This document shows, piece by piece, positions 8,776-17,581 of a stretch of 64,000 bases of DNA. The DNA lies in assembly GCF_001412575.1 (NCBI RefSeq), contig NZ_CP011834.1:186001-250000 (forward strand), in the 5' to 3' direction. Below the pieces are notes generated by a model that saw nothing but the letters and a program-made list of their open reading frames with translations, was not told the origin of the DNA and ran no database searches. The stretch comes from Limnohabitans sp. 103DPR2 (GTDB taxonomy: Bacteria; Pseudomonadota; Gammaproteobacteria; Burkholderiales; Burkholderiaceae_C). The position numbers and the translations under genes were made by a program. Each line of letters opens with the position of its first letter. The stretch's first letter is position 1.

Positions 8776-9732
8776 ATGATCGATGTCACCGTAGAAACTT
8801 TTGAAGCCGAGGTCATTGCCGCCTCTATGACCACCCCTGTTTTGGTGGACTTTTGGGCCCCTTGGTGCGGTCCTTGCAAAACCTTGGGCCCACTCTTGGA
8901 AAAAATGGAAGAAGCCTATGGCGGCCGCTTCAAACTGGTCAAAATCGACTCCGACCAAGAACAACAACTGGCCGCCGCCTTTGGCATTCGCAGCATCCCC
9001 ACCTGCGTGATGCTGAAAAACGGCCAACCCGTGGATGGCTTCATGGGCGCCGTGCCCGAGGGCAAGCTGCGTGAATTCCTCGACAAGCACGTCCCCGGCG
9101 AGAACGAAATCTTGGCCGAAGCCGAAGTGCAAGAAGCGGAAGCCTTGTTGGAATCGGGCGACTTGGAAACTGCCCAAAGCAAGTTGCTCGAAGCCTTGGA
9201 AGCCAACCCCGAAAACGACGACGCCAGATTTGACCTCGTTAAGCTGCTGATCAGCATGGGCCAACTCGACACGGCAGGTACGGTGCTCCAACCCTGCTTG
9301 TCGCAAATACCTCTCAAAATGCGCTTTGAAGCATTGAAGCAATGGCTCGACGCATTGAACTTCGTCACCACCGACCCCATGGGCCAATGGCCCCTGGAAA
9401 AGTTTGACGAATTGATCGCCGCCAACAAGCGCGACTTCGACGCACGCTTTGCCAAAGCACGCTTGTTGTTGGCCAGCGACGACTGGACGGGCGCCATGGA
9501 CGAGCTCTTAGAGATCATCATGCGCGACAAAAAATGGAACGACGAAGCACCGCGCAAAACCATGGTGGGCTTGCTGGAGTTGCTCACCCCAGTGATCCCC
9601 AAAGGCGGTGCCGATCACACGGGCAAATCGGCTGGCGGCATTGAACTGATGGGCAAGAGTGCGGTGCAAGAAGACCCTCAAGCGGCCATGGTGTCGAGCT
9701 ATCGCCGCAAGCTCAGCATGATGCTGAACTGA
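8776..9732 (+). CDS. Thioredoxin-TPR protein, CnoX/YbbN-like, with intact CGPC
   Basis: An N-terminal thioredoxin domain (residues 1-105) with WAPWC31-G-P-C34 is fused to a tetratricopeptide-type helical domain (about residues 115-290) with repeats such as ALLESGDLETAQSKLLEALEANPEND. This is the layout of CnoX (YbbN), a chaperedoxin that protects clients from overoxidation and hands them to GroEL. E. coli YbbN has lost the CxxC, whereas this protein keeps the canonical CGPC and may be redox active. It is monocistronic, and no strong RBS is visible before the ATG. Confidence 0.87.
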   Translation: MIDVTVETFEAEVIAASMTTPVLVDFWAPWCGPCKTLGPLLEKMEEAYGGRFKLVKIDSDQEQQLAAAFGIRSIPTCVMLKNGQPVDGFMGAVPEGKLREFLDKHVPGENEILAEAEVQEAEALLESGDLETAQSKLLEALEANPENDDARFDLVKLLISMGQLDTAGTVLQPCLSQIPLKMRFEALKQWLDALNFVTTDPMGQWPLEKFDELIAANKRDFDARFAKARLLLASDDWTGAMDELLEIIMRDKKWNDEAPRKTMVGLLELLTPVIPKGGADHTGKSAGGIELMGKSAVQEDPQAAMVSSYRRKLSMMLN

Positions 9733-9744
9733 TTCCGTGCAAGC

Positions 9745-10281
9745 TCAGCGGGTTGCGCCCGCTTGAGACTCTATCAAGCCGTGCATGCTGCGCAGCATGC
9801 CGGCCATCATCAAGACCTCACCGACCACGAACATTGGGCCCACCAACAGGCCCACCACATCGTCGACAAACGCGGGTTTGCGACCTTCAAAAATGTGGCC
9901 CACAAACTGAATGATCCAACCGATCACAAACACGGCTAAACCTGGAAACCAGGCGGCATCCCAAAGCGCACCGAGGCCCCAACCTGTGGCGGCCTCGGGG
10001 GTGTGGGCCAAGGCAATCAAAGCACCGTTGACGGCGCTGGTGGCCAAGCCCAACAACAAGTTGCCGCGGGTGAGATACCACGCTGTTGAAAGCACCCACA
10101 GCACCGCCGCCAAGCTGATGATGTTGCCGCCCATGTCGAAGGACACCAGTGACAGCAACATGCCAATCGACAACACGATCAAAGGAATGCCCACCAGATG
10201 CGTGACGATGTTACGACGATCGCGGTGATAGTGCGCGTACTGCACCATGAGTTCGGGGGCCGAGCGAAACAAACTGATCAT
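9745..10281 (-). CDS. Mpo1-like (DUF962/YGL010w) membrane protein
   Basis: This is a 178-residue protein with four or five hydrophobic segments. The motif HYHRDRRNIVTHLVGIP near residues 17-33 is the histidine-containing signature of the Mpo1/YGL010w family. The yeast member is an Fe(II)-dependent dioxygenase acting on 2-hydroxy fatty acids; the bacterial role is not established. I use the ATG at 10281 because TTGGAG lies 8 nt upstream, while the earlier GTG has no room for an RBS. It follows purC by 33 nt in the same direction. Confidence 0.75.
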   Translation of the reverse strand: MISLFRSAPELMVQYAHYHRDRRNIVTHLVGIPLIVLSIGMLLSLVSFDMGGNIISLAAVLWVLSTAWYLTRGNLLLGLATSAVNGALIALAHTPEAATGWGLGALWDAAWFPGLAVFVIGWIIQFVGHIFEGRKPAFVDDVVGLLVGPMFVVGEVLMMAGMLRSMHGLIESQAGATR

Positions 10282-10314
10282 GAAAGACACTCCAACATTG
10301 AGTGCGCTGGCGAA

Positions 10315-11241
10315 TTAACGCGTCAATCGCTGCAGCGCTTCCTCGTATTTTGCCGAGGTCTTTTCAATCACATCACGGGGTAAACGAGGAGCTGGCGGGG
10401 TTTTGTCCCAAGGCTTGCCGTTGACCAAGGTGCTCTCCAGCCAATCGCGCAAAAACTGCTTGTCGTAGCTGGGCGGGTTCACGCCCTCCATGTAACTTTC
10501 AGCAGGCCAGTAGCGTGATGAATCGGGTGTGAGCACCTCGTCCATCAAGACCAAAGTGCCATCGGCGTCCAAACCAAATTCAAATTTGGTGTCGGCAATG
10601 ATGATGCCCTTTTGGGCCGCAATGTCGCTGGCCGCTTTGTAGATGGCAATGCTGATGTCTTTGATGCGGGTGGCCAAATCAAGGCCAATCATCTCGACGG
10701 TTTTTTCGAACGTGATGTTTTCGTCGTGATCGCCCACAGCGGCTTTGGCAGCCGGCGTGTAAATGGGCTCGGGCAACTTGCTGGCATTTTTCAAACCAGC
10801 AGGCAACTTCACGCCGCAAACTTGCTGGCCCTCTTGGTATTCTTTCCAGCCACTGCCCGCCAAATAACCGCGCACCACGGCTTCAACCGGAATGGGTTTC
10901 AGGCGCTTGACCAGCATGGAGCGGCCTTTGACTTGAGGCACTTCAGCTGCACTGACCACGCTTTCGGGGGCATCCCCTGTGAGGTGAATGGGACACAAGT
11001 TCAAGCCATTGGGGCCCAACTTGTCAAACCAATACAAAGCCATTTGCGTCAGCAAGACGCCTTTGCCTGGAATGGGCTCACCCATGATGACGTCGAAGGC
11101 GCTGATGCGGTCGGAGGCCACCATCAGGATGCGGTCGGTGCCTACAGCATAGTTGTCACGCACCTTGCCGCGAGCGAGCAAGGTGAGGGATGTCAAAGCG
11201 GAGGTGTGCAAAGCGGAATTGTGGATGGCAGCAGTGTTCAT
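10315..11241 (-). CDS. purC: Phosphoribosylaminoimidazole-succinocarboxamide synthase PurC
   Basis: PurC (SAICAR synthetase) couples CAIR and aspartate using ATP in purine synthesis. The nucleotide-binding ARGKVRDNY, the SDRISAFD motif, the [17 protein letters not shown] stretch and the metal-site D-x-K-x-E of [10 protein letters not shown] are all present. At 308 residues it is the longer form also found in yeast and many betaproteobacteria. It lies 24 nt downstream of fba and may share its transcript. Confidence 0.95.
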   Translation of the reverse strand: MNTAAIHNSALHTSALTSLTLLARGKVRDNYAVGTDRILMVASDRISAFDVIMGEPIPGKGVLLTQMALYWFDKLGPNGLNLCPIHLTGDAPESVVSAAEVPQVKGRSMLVKRLKPIPVEAVVRGYLAGSGWKEYQEGQQVCGVKLPAGLKNASKLPEPIYTPAAKAAVGDHDENITFEKTVEMIGLDLATRIKDISIAIYKAASDIAAQKGIIIADTKFEFGLDADGTLVLMDEVLTPDSSRYWPAESYMEGVNPPSYDKQFLRDWLESTLVNGKPWDKTPPAPRLPRDVIEKTSAKYEEALQRLTR

Positions 11242-11265
11242 GTTGCTGCGATTATCCCGCCAATT

Positions 11266-12330
11266 TCAGTGAACGACTTGCGCCAACTCACCTTTTGCGT
11301 ACTGCGCCGCCACCACTTGCAAGCTGTGGCCTTTGATTTTGGACGCCTGGCCTTCACAGCCAAACTCGATGTAGCGCTGCTTGCAAATTTGTTTGGCCGC
11401 TTCACGGGCTGGCTTGAGCCATTCGCGGGGGTCAAACTTCTCGGGGTTTTGCACCATGAACTTGCGGACCGCTGCGGTCATGGCCAAACGGATGTCGGTG
11501 TCGATGTTGACCTTGCGAACGCCAAACTTGATGGCCTTTTGAATTTCTTCCACGGGCACGCCGTAGGTTTCTTTCATGTTGCCGCCAAATTCACGAATGA
11601 TGGCCAACAAGTCTTGGGGCACGCTAGACGAGCCGTGCATCACCAAATGGGTGTTGGGGATGCGCTTGTGAATGGCTTGGATGCGGTCAATGGCCAAGAT
11701 GTCGCCCGTGGGCTTGCGGGTGAACTTGTAGGCGCCGTGGCTGGTGCCGATGGCAATGGCCAAGGCATCGAGCTGGGTGCGCTTCACAAAGTCAGCCGCC
11801 TGCTCAGGATCGGTCAGGAGCTGTTCACGGGTCATCACGGCGTCAGTACCGTGGCCGTCTTCTTTGTCGCCTTGCATGGTTTCCAAAGAACCCAAGCAGC
11901 CCAATTCACCTTCCACGGTGATGCCCAACTTGTGGGCCATGGCCACCACTTTTTGGGTCACTTCCAGGTTGTATTCGTAACTGGCAATGGTTTTGCCATC
12001 GGCTTCCAAGCTGCCATCCATCATGACGGAGCTGAAACCCAAGTTGATGGCGCCTTGGCACACATCGGGGCTTTGGCCGTGGTCTTGGTGCATCACCACG
12101 GGAATTTCTGGATAGGTCTCGACGGCGGCTTGAATCAACAACTTCAAGAAACCTTCACCGGCATATTTGCGGGCACCGGCAGAGGCTTGCATGATGACGG
12201 GGGCGCCAGTCTCTTTGGCCGCCTCCATGATGGCCTGAACTTGTTCCAGGTTGTTGACGTTGAAAGCTGGAATGCCGTAGCCGTTGGCGGCCGCATGGTC
12301 CAGCAGCTCGCGCATTGAAACGAGTGCCAT
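11266..12330 (-). CDS. fba: Class II fructose-bisphosphate aldolase
   Basis: This zinc-dependent aldolase interconverts fructose 1,6-bisphosphate with dihydroxyacetone phosphate and glyceraldehyde 3-phosphate. The zinc-binding [10 protein letters not shown], the phosphate-binding GTSHGAYKF and HGSSSVP, and the [19 protein letters not shown] stretch are intact. At 354 residues it resembles the CbbA-type subgroup used in both glycolysis and the Calvin cycle. With pgk and pyk in this same window it supplies core glycolytic or gluconeogenic flux. It starts at the ATG at 12330. Confidence 0.95.
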   Translation of the reverse strand: MALVSMRELLDHAAANGYGIPAFNVNNLEQVQAIMEAAKETGAPVIMQASAGARKYAGEGFLKLLIQAAVETYPEIPVVMHQDHGQSPDVCQGAINLGFSSVMMDGSLEADGKTIASYEYNLEVTQKVVAMAHKLGITVEGELGCLGSLETMQGDKEDGHGTDAVMTREQLLTDPEQAADFVKRTQLDALAIAIGTSHGAYKFTRKPTGDILAIDRIQAIHKRIPNTHLVMHGSSSVPQDLLAIIREFGGNMKETYGVPVEEIQKAIKFGVRKVNIDTDIRLAMTAAVRKFMVQNPEKFDPREWLKPAREAAKQICKQRYIEFGCEGQASKIKGHSLQVVAAQYAKGELAQVVH

Positions 12331-12485
12331 GGTGAAATCCCAAAGTTAAAAAATCTTTTGCAAGCAACCAGGTTGCGACGCCGCCAAGATGATGAACTTC
12401 ATTTGGCGACATGTAACCGGCTTGTAACTGGCAAGGATTTTAGCAACTGGAAGCCTTGTTGACCGTTTTTTTAGCAAGTCAGACT

Positions 12486-13202
12486 ATGATTTCGGCCATG
12501 TTCAAAGACCGCCCCCTTTTTTCTAGCCTTCACTCGCAAGCGTCCTGGCGGCCCGATGCGGTGATCAGCTTGATCGGCCTTTTGATCTTGTTGGCGTGGG
12601 ACTTCTCGGGCGGGGACATGCAAATGGCGCAGTGGTGGGGTGAGTCCAGCGGTTTTGCGCTAAGAGACAACTGGTGGATGGTCAAGGTGATGCACGAAGG
12701 CATGCGCAATGCCGGCTGGGTGCTGTTGCTGGCCTTGGTGGTCGGAATTTGGCGGCCCTGGGGCAGCTTGCGCCATTTGGCCACCGGCGATCGAGCTGGC
12801 CTGTTTTTATCGGTGGTGTGCGCCCTTTTGGCAGTGACGCTGATCAAAGGCATCAGCAAAACCAGCTGCCCATGGGACCTGCAAGTGTTTGGCGGCACGG
12901 CCAGTTACATCTCCCACTGGAATGTGTTTGAAATGGATGGCGGCGGCGGGCATTGTTTTCCAGCAGGCCATGCCTCCACCGGATTCGCCTTCATGGCCGC
13001 CTACTTCGGCCTGCGTCAAAGTGGCGCTCCCAGCGCTCGCATTTGGTTGGTTTGCGCCTTGTTGGCGGGCTTGGTCTTGGGCGTGTCTCAGCAAATGCGC
13101 GGCGCCCACTTCATGAGCCACACCCTCTGGACCGCTTGGCTAAGCTGGTCCGTGGGCTGGCTGAGCCATGGGTTGTTCAGTCGCTTGCGCGGCAAATCTT
13201 GA
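12486..13202 (+). CDS. PAP2-superfamily membrane phosphatase
   Basis: This is an integral membrane phosphatase with about six hydrophobic segments. The three PAP2 active-site regions are recognisable: KGISKTSCPWDL (a variant of motif 1), CFPAGHAS (motif 2 with the catalytic P-x-G-H) and the H of MRGAHFMSHTLWTAW (motif 3). The W-D and C-F-P-A-G-H pattern resembles lipid A or undecaprenyl pyrophosphate phosphatases, but the substrate is not resolved. ATG codons at 12486 and 12498 are both possible starts and neither has a good RBS. The 3' end overlaps the convergent pyk gene by 26 bp. Confidence 0.82.
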   Translation: MISAMFKDRPLFSSLHSQASWRPDAVISLIGLLILLAWDFSGGDMQMAQWWGESSGFALRDNWWMVKVMHEGMRNAGWVLLLALVVGIWRPWGSLRHLATGDRAGLFLSVVCALLAVTLIKGISKTSCPWDLQVFGGTASYISHWNVFEMDGGGGHCFPAGHASTGFAFMAAYFGLRQSGAPSARIWLVCALLAGLVLGVSQQMRGAHFMSHTLWTAWLSWSVGWLSHGLFSRLRGKS

Positions 13203-14613
13203 GCATGTTGGTGCCGCCTGGCGCGCCCATGGGCTCGCCGCAGGTGATGGCATAAATGTCACCGCCCGACACAATGCCGCGACTCTTCAAGTGACTTTCA
13301 GCTTGCGCCAATGCGGTATCGCGGACTGCACTGGTGTCCATCAACAAGGGGCGCACATTGCGGTACAGCGCCATCTTGCGCTGCGATGACAGCTTGGTGG
13401 TCAGCGCGTAAATTGGAATTTTCACGCGGTGACGGCTCATCCACAAAGCGGTAGAGCCTGAATCGGTGAGCGCCACAATGGCTTTGGCATTGAGGTGGTG
13501 CGCCGTGAACAAAGCGCCCATGGCAATAGACTGGTCAATGCGGCTGAAGGTTTGGCCACTGAAGTCACCATCGAGTTCAAACTCTTCAGCATTTTCTGCC
13601 GCCAAACAGATCTTGGCCATTTCTTCCACAGTTTCGAGCGGGTACTTGCCGGCGGCTGTTTCTGCGCTCAGCATGACGGCATCGGTGCCATCCAGCACCG
13701 CATTGGCCACGTCACTCACCTCGGCGCGTGTGGGCACGGGGTTGGTGATCATGCTCTCCATCATTTGCGTGGCCGTGATCACGACTTTGTCGTGCTGACG
13801 CGCCAACTTGATCATGCGTTTTTGCAAAGCCGGCACCACTGCGTTGCCGACCTCAACGGCCAAGTCGCCACGGGCCACCATGATGCCGTCGCTGGCCAGC
13901 AAAATTTCTTCCAAACGGGGGATGGCTTCTGCGCGTTCAATCTTGGCAATCAAGCCAGGCTTGTGGTTGTATTGGGCAGCCGCAACATTGGCCAACTGAC
14001 GGGCCATTTCCATGTCGGTGGCGTTTTTGGGGAAACTCACCGCCACGTAGTCGGCTTGGAAGCTCATCGCTGTTTTGATGTCTTCCATGTCTTTGCCGGT
14101 GAGGGCAGGCGCCGTTAAGCCGCCACCTTGTTTGTTGATGCCTTTGTTGTTGGACAACTCACCGCCCAACTTGACGGTGGTGTGCACTTGCTCGCCCTTC
14201 ACCGAATCGACGGTGAGCACAATCAAGCCATCGTTGAGCAACAACACATCGCCAGCCTTCACATCGCGGGGCAGTTCTTTGTAGTCCAAGCCGACACCTG
14301 ACAAATCACCAAGTTCGGTGCGCGATGCGTCCAGCACAAACTTGGCGCCGGGCTCGAGCATCACTTTGCCTTCTTCAAACTTGCCAACGCGAATTTTGGG
14401 GCCTTGCAAATCGGCCATGATGGCCACTTCGCGACCTGCGCGTGCAGCAGCTTCGCGAACCAAACGCGCACGGTCAATGTGGTCTTGCGCTTTGCCGTGG
14501 CTGAAGTTCAAACGAACCACATTCACACCCGCCCGAATCATGGCTTCGAGCAATGCGGGCTCGCTGGATGCAGGGCCTAAGGTGGCAACAATTTTAGTAG
14601 CGCGACTGGGCAT
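13177..14613 (-). CDS. pyk: Pyruvate kinase
   Basis: Pyruvate kinase converts phosphoenolpyruvate and ADP to pyruvate and ATP. The N-terminus TKIVATLGPASSEP, the metal-site IAKIERAEAI with the catalytic-region MVARGDLAVEVG, and ATQMMESMITNPVPTRAEVSDVANAVLDGTD are diagnostic. The ATG at 14613 is preceded by GGAGACAAG; upstream in-frame codons would add 34 unrelated residues. The predicted length of 478 residues fits the family. It is the last housekeeping gene before the catabolic island, and its 3' end overlaps the convergent phosphatase gene. Confidence 0.95.
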   Translation of the reverse strand: MPSRATKIVATLGPASSEPALLEAMIRAGVNVVRLNFSHGKAQDHIDRARLVREAAARAGREVAIMADLQGPKIRVGKFEEGKVMLEPGAKFVLDASRTELGDLSGVGLDYKELPRDVKAGDVLLLNDGLIVLTVDSVKGEQVHTTVKLGGELSNNKGINKQGGGLTAPALTGKDMEDIKTAMSFQADYVAVSFPKNATDMEMARQLANVAAAQYNHKPGLIAKIERAEAIPRLEEILLASDGIMVARGDLAVEVGNAVVPALQKRMIKLARQHDKVVITATQMMESMITNPVPTRAEVSDVANAVLDGTDAVMLSAETAAGKYPLETVEEMAKICLAAENAEEFELDGDFSGQTFSRIDQSIAMGALFTAHHLNAKAIVALTDSGSTALWMSRHRVKIPIYALTTKLSSQRKMALYRNVRPLLMDTSAVRDTALAQAESHLKSRGIVSGGDIYAITCGEPMGAPGGTNMLKICRASD

Positions 14614-14683
14614 GAGGACTTGTCTCCGGTGTAATTTAATTTCAATTTTCCCACGAAATTGGTTACATGCGGAGAACAAATGA

Positions 14684-15703
14684 TCAGTTCTCGGCCTTGA
14701 TGCCCGCTTTTTCAACCACCCGCGCCCAACGACTCAGTTCGTTCTTGGCCAAGTCACCCATGCGCTCGGGCTTGCCGCCCACAACGACCATGCCTTGCTT
14801 GTTCATGGTTTCTTTCACATCGGGCAATTGCAACAAGCTGTTGAAATCGGCGTTGAGTTTGGCCACCACGTCTGCGGGTGTGGCTGCGGGGACGAACACC
14901 CCGTACCAAGTTTCAACCACACCATTGGCCACGCCCAATTCTTTCAAGGTGGGCACGTTGGGAAATGCGGGTGAACGTTCAGCACTCATCAAAGCCAGCA
15001 TGCGCAGAGCGCCGTTTTGCAAATGCGGGGCTGCGGTCTGCAGCGCCACAATGCTGGCGTCTACGTGACCCCCCATCAAGTCGGTCAAAGCACCTGCTGT
15101 CCCTTTGTAGGGCACGTGAAGCAGTTTGATGTTGGTTTCTTGGGCCATCAACTCCATGGCCAAGTGTTGCGGCGAACCTGTTCCAGGTGATGAGTAATTC
15201 AACACACCAGGTTGTTTCTTTGCGCTGTCTTGAAATTCTTTGAAATCTTTGAAGGGCGATTTGGCAGACGTTGCCACACCCAACGCACTGGTGCCCAACA
15301 AAATCACGGGTGTGAATGCTTGTTGTGGATTGAAGGGAAGTTTGGGCATCAAGGCTGGGAAGGTTCCGTGAGCCGTGGCCGTCACCAGCACCGTCAACCC
15401 ATTGGGCGCAGCCTTGGCGGCCACACCTGTGCCAATCGAGCCACTGGCACCGGCTTTGTTGTCGGTGACCACCGATACTTTCCACTTGTCAGCCAACTTG
15501 GGACCGAGCAGTCGCGCCAACAGGTCGGCACCTGTGCCAGTTGTGAAGGGCACCAACAAGGTGACGGGACCTGAAGGATACGCATTGCTTGCGTTTTGCG
15601 CGCTGACTTGGGTGCTCCACAAAGTGCTGCACAAAGCCAGGGCCGCGCAACACAAAGTCCCTCGGCGAGTGAAGGCAGAAGCTTGGGCGATGAGGTGAGA
15701 CAT
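14684..15703 (-). CDS. Bug/TctC-family periplasmic solute-binding protein
   Basis: This is a 339-residue tripartite tricarboxylate transporter-type binding protein with a Sec signal (LCCAALALCSTLWSTQVSAQ). The family pattern YPSGPVTLLVPFTTGTGADLLAR, then KAGASGSIGTGVAAKAAPNGLTVLV, is clear. Such proteins bind carboxylates and are hugely amplified in Burkholderiales, often next to catabolic genes without their own membrane partners. It is the last gene of the long minus operon that begins at 24238; no TctA/TctB genes are adjacent, so it may work with the set at 52.4-54.4 kb or with distant ones. Confidence 0.9.
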   Translation of the reverse strand: MSHLIAQASAFTRRGTLCCAALALCSTLWSTQVSAQNASNAYPSGPVTLLVPFTTGTGADLLARLLGPKLADKWKVSVVTDNKAGASGSIGTGVAAKAAPNGLTVLVTATAHGTFPALMPKLPFNPQQAFTPVILLGTSALGVATSAKSPFKDFKEFQDSAKKQPGVLNYSSPGTGSPQHLAMELMAQETNIKLLHVPYKGTAGALTDLMGGHVDASIVALQTAAPHLQNGALRMLALMSAERSPAFPNVPTLKELGVANGVVETWYGVFVPAATPADVVAKLNADFNSLLQLPDVKETMNKQGMVVVGGKPERMGDLAKNELSRWARVVEKAGIKAEN

Positions 15704-15725
15704 GCTGAATTTCTTTCAATGAGGT

Positions 15726-16451
15726 TTACTTGGGCAGTTTGCTTTTCCAAACATTCCAAGGACGCTCAACTTGACCCGCATTGGTCTCTGCAGAGTTGCG
15801 CGCTTCGTCGTCCGACAAATACACAGGCTCGCCCAATCCCATGCCAAAACTCATGCGCATGGCTTCGGCTTGCAGTTTGGCATTGCCTTCTGTGTAATAG
15901 GCTCGGAACACGGCCAGTTGAATGGAGTTGGCCACCACCACGTTGCCATGTCCGCGCAACAAGGCCACGGTGTTGTTGCCCAAGGTATCGGCCAAGGACT
16001 CACCAATGCTTTGGTTGCGAATCAACATGTCCGATGTTTCGCCCAACGTGTTGCGAATTTCAAAGGTCGGCACATTGCTGCCCAAGAAGCCACTCATGTG
16101 GCAAATGGGTCGCAGTCGCGCACCAGTAACGCCAAAGGGAATGATGGCAGGCGAATGGCTGTGCACCACCGAATTGACATCCGGACGTTTTTTGAAAATA
16201 GCGCTGTGAATGAAGCGCTCCAAATACGACTTGCGTCCCTGTGCATCGTGCACTTCGCCGTTCAAGTCGCACTCCACAATGTCTTGCGCAGTCACAGAGG
16301 CGGGCGCCATGCTTCGGGCAATGAAGAAGCGCTCAGGGTTGTCAGGATGGCGCACGCTGATGTGACCAAAGCCATCGAAAACGCCTTCGTTGGCCAATAT
16401 TTGGTTGGCAATGGCCAAGTCTTCTTTCAGTTGGGAGATAGATGTGCTCAT
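15726..16451 (-). CDS. Class II aldolase/adducin-family protein, possible decarboxylase
   Basis: This is a 241-residue protein of the class II aldolase fold (fuculose-phosphate aldolase type). The metal site is visible as H-S-H in NSVVHSHSPAII and the distal H in LLRGHGNVVV. NEGVFDGFGHISVRHPDN near the N-terminus is typical of the subgroup that includes 3,4-dihydroxyphthalate decarboxylase-like enzymes. That subgroup, together with the Rieske oxygenases and cupins nearby, makes a decarboxylase or aldolase on an aromatic or ring-opened intermediate plausible. The exact reaction is inference. It lies between the Bug protein and an ABC binding protein in the same operon. Confidence 0.85.
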   Translation of the reverse strand: MSTSISQLKEDLAIANQILANEGVFDGFGHISVRHPDNPERFFIARSMAPASVTAQDIVECDLNGEVHDAQGRKSYLERFIHSAIFKKRPDVNSVVHSHSPAIIPFGVTGARLRPICHMSGFLGSNVPTFEIRNTLGETSDMLIRNQSIGESLADTLGNNTVALLRGHGNVVVANSIQLAVFRAYYTEGNAKLQAEAMRMSFGMGLGEPVYLSDDEARNSAETNAGQVERPWNVWKSKLPK

Positions 16452-16475
16452 GTCGATTTTCTCAGGCAGGTGAAT

Positions 16476-17570
16476 TTATTTGGTTAAAAAAAGCCGTGTC
16501 CAATGTTGGTTCCACTTTTCAGCCTCGTCCACCACAATGCCAGGATCGGTGAGGACGTAATTGAAATTGTTCAAATTGGATTTCACTTTTTGATTGGCAG
16601 GCGGGCGGCCCATGCTGTTCAGCAAAGCCTGGGCCTCTGGCGAAATAATAAAGTCGGCAAACAAAGCGGCTGCGTGGGGATGCGGTGCTTGACGCACAAC
16701 GCCAACACCTTGCGGCCTTGCCAAAGTTGGCTCCATCGGCACCCAGTCGATGGGCGCGCCGCGCTGTTTCAAAGACTGCGCATTGGCGTTGTAGATGGTC
16801 AGGCCTACATCGGTTTCGCCTGCTGCCACCATTTGAGCCAACAAAATGTGACCCTTGCGCACATCTGGTTTTTGATCAGACAGTTTTTTGAAAAATGTCA
16901 TGCCGCGTTGCTCACCCAACGAATTCACCAGGCCACCCATCCACTCGGCATCGGTGGCTTCAATGGCAATTCGGCCCTTCCACTTGGCTTCTGTAAAGCC
17001 TTCATAGTGTTTGGGCAGGTCTTCCAGTTTCAGTTTTTGGGTATTGAAGGCCACCACAAAGAAATTCACACGATCGGGCATCCAAAGCCGGTGTTTGGGA
17101 ATCATGCCCTGCGGCAAATCGACGAGGTGAGGACTGTAGAACTCACTCAACATTTTTTCGCGGGCCAAAATTTCCATTTCTGGGCCGTTGGTTTCCACCA
17201 CATCCACCACATGGCGCTTGGCACGGCTTTCATTCACCACGCGTTGCACCACGCCGTCACTCAGTCCGCGCCAAATCGTCAACTTGATGCCGTATTTTTT
17301 CTCAAACATCGCTGACAACGGGCCTGACTCTGTGGGCGACAAAGAGGTGTAAAGCGTCAGCCCCCCCTCTTTTTTGGCGCGCTCCAACAGCCAAGCTTCT
17401 CGATCGGCTGATTTGTACATGTAGATGGCTTCATGGGGATTGGCCAATGCAGCAGCGGCCGGCTGTGCACGCAATGGCGTGACAGCACAAAGCCCCCAAA
17501 CCACGGCCGCCATCAAAGGCGCCCATTTGGTTTTCAAAGACATTTCAAAGCGTTTCACAAGCTTTTGCAT
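16476..17570 (-). CDS. ABC transporter periplasmic solute-binding protein (AfuA/PotD type), copy 1
   Basis: This is a 364-residue extracellular binding protein with a signal region ending PLRAQPA near residue 36. The sequence GGLTLYTSLSPTESGPLSAMFEKKYGIKLTIWRG and VDVVETNGPEMEILAREKML aligns with the two other binding proteins at 29512 and 30608. The family is named for Fe3+ or polyamines but often binds organic acids. The first ATG is supported by AAAGGAG 7 nt upstream. No permease is adjacent; the only ABC membrane components in the window are at 34.1-37.0 kb. It is 11 nt downstream of the molybdenum hydroxylase large-subunit gene. Confidence 0.88.
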   Translation of the reverse strand: MQKLVKRFEMSLKTKWAPLMAAVVWGLCAVTPLRAQPAAAALANPHEAIYMYKSADREAWLLERAKKEGGLTLYTSLSPTESGPLSAMFEKKYGIKLTIWRGLSDGVVQRVVNESRAKRHVVDVVETNGPEMEILAREKMLSEFYSPHLVDLPQGMIPKHRLWMPDRVNFFVVAFNTQKLKLEDLPKHYEGFTEAKWKGRIAIEATDAEWMGGLVNSLGEQRGMTFFKKLSDQKPDVRKGHILLAQMVAAGETDVGLTIYNANAQSLKQRGAPIDWVPMEPTLARPQGVGVVRQAPHPHAAALFADFIISPEAQALLNSMGRPPANQKVKSNLNNFNYVLTDPGIVVDEAEKWNQHWTRLFLTK

Positions 17571-17581
17571 GAGCGGCTCCT

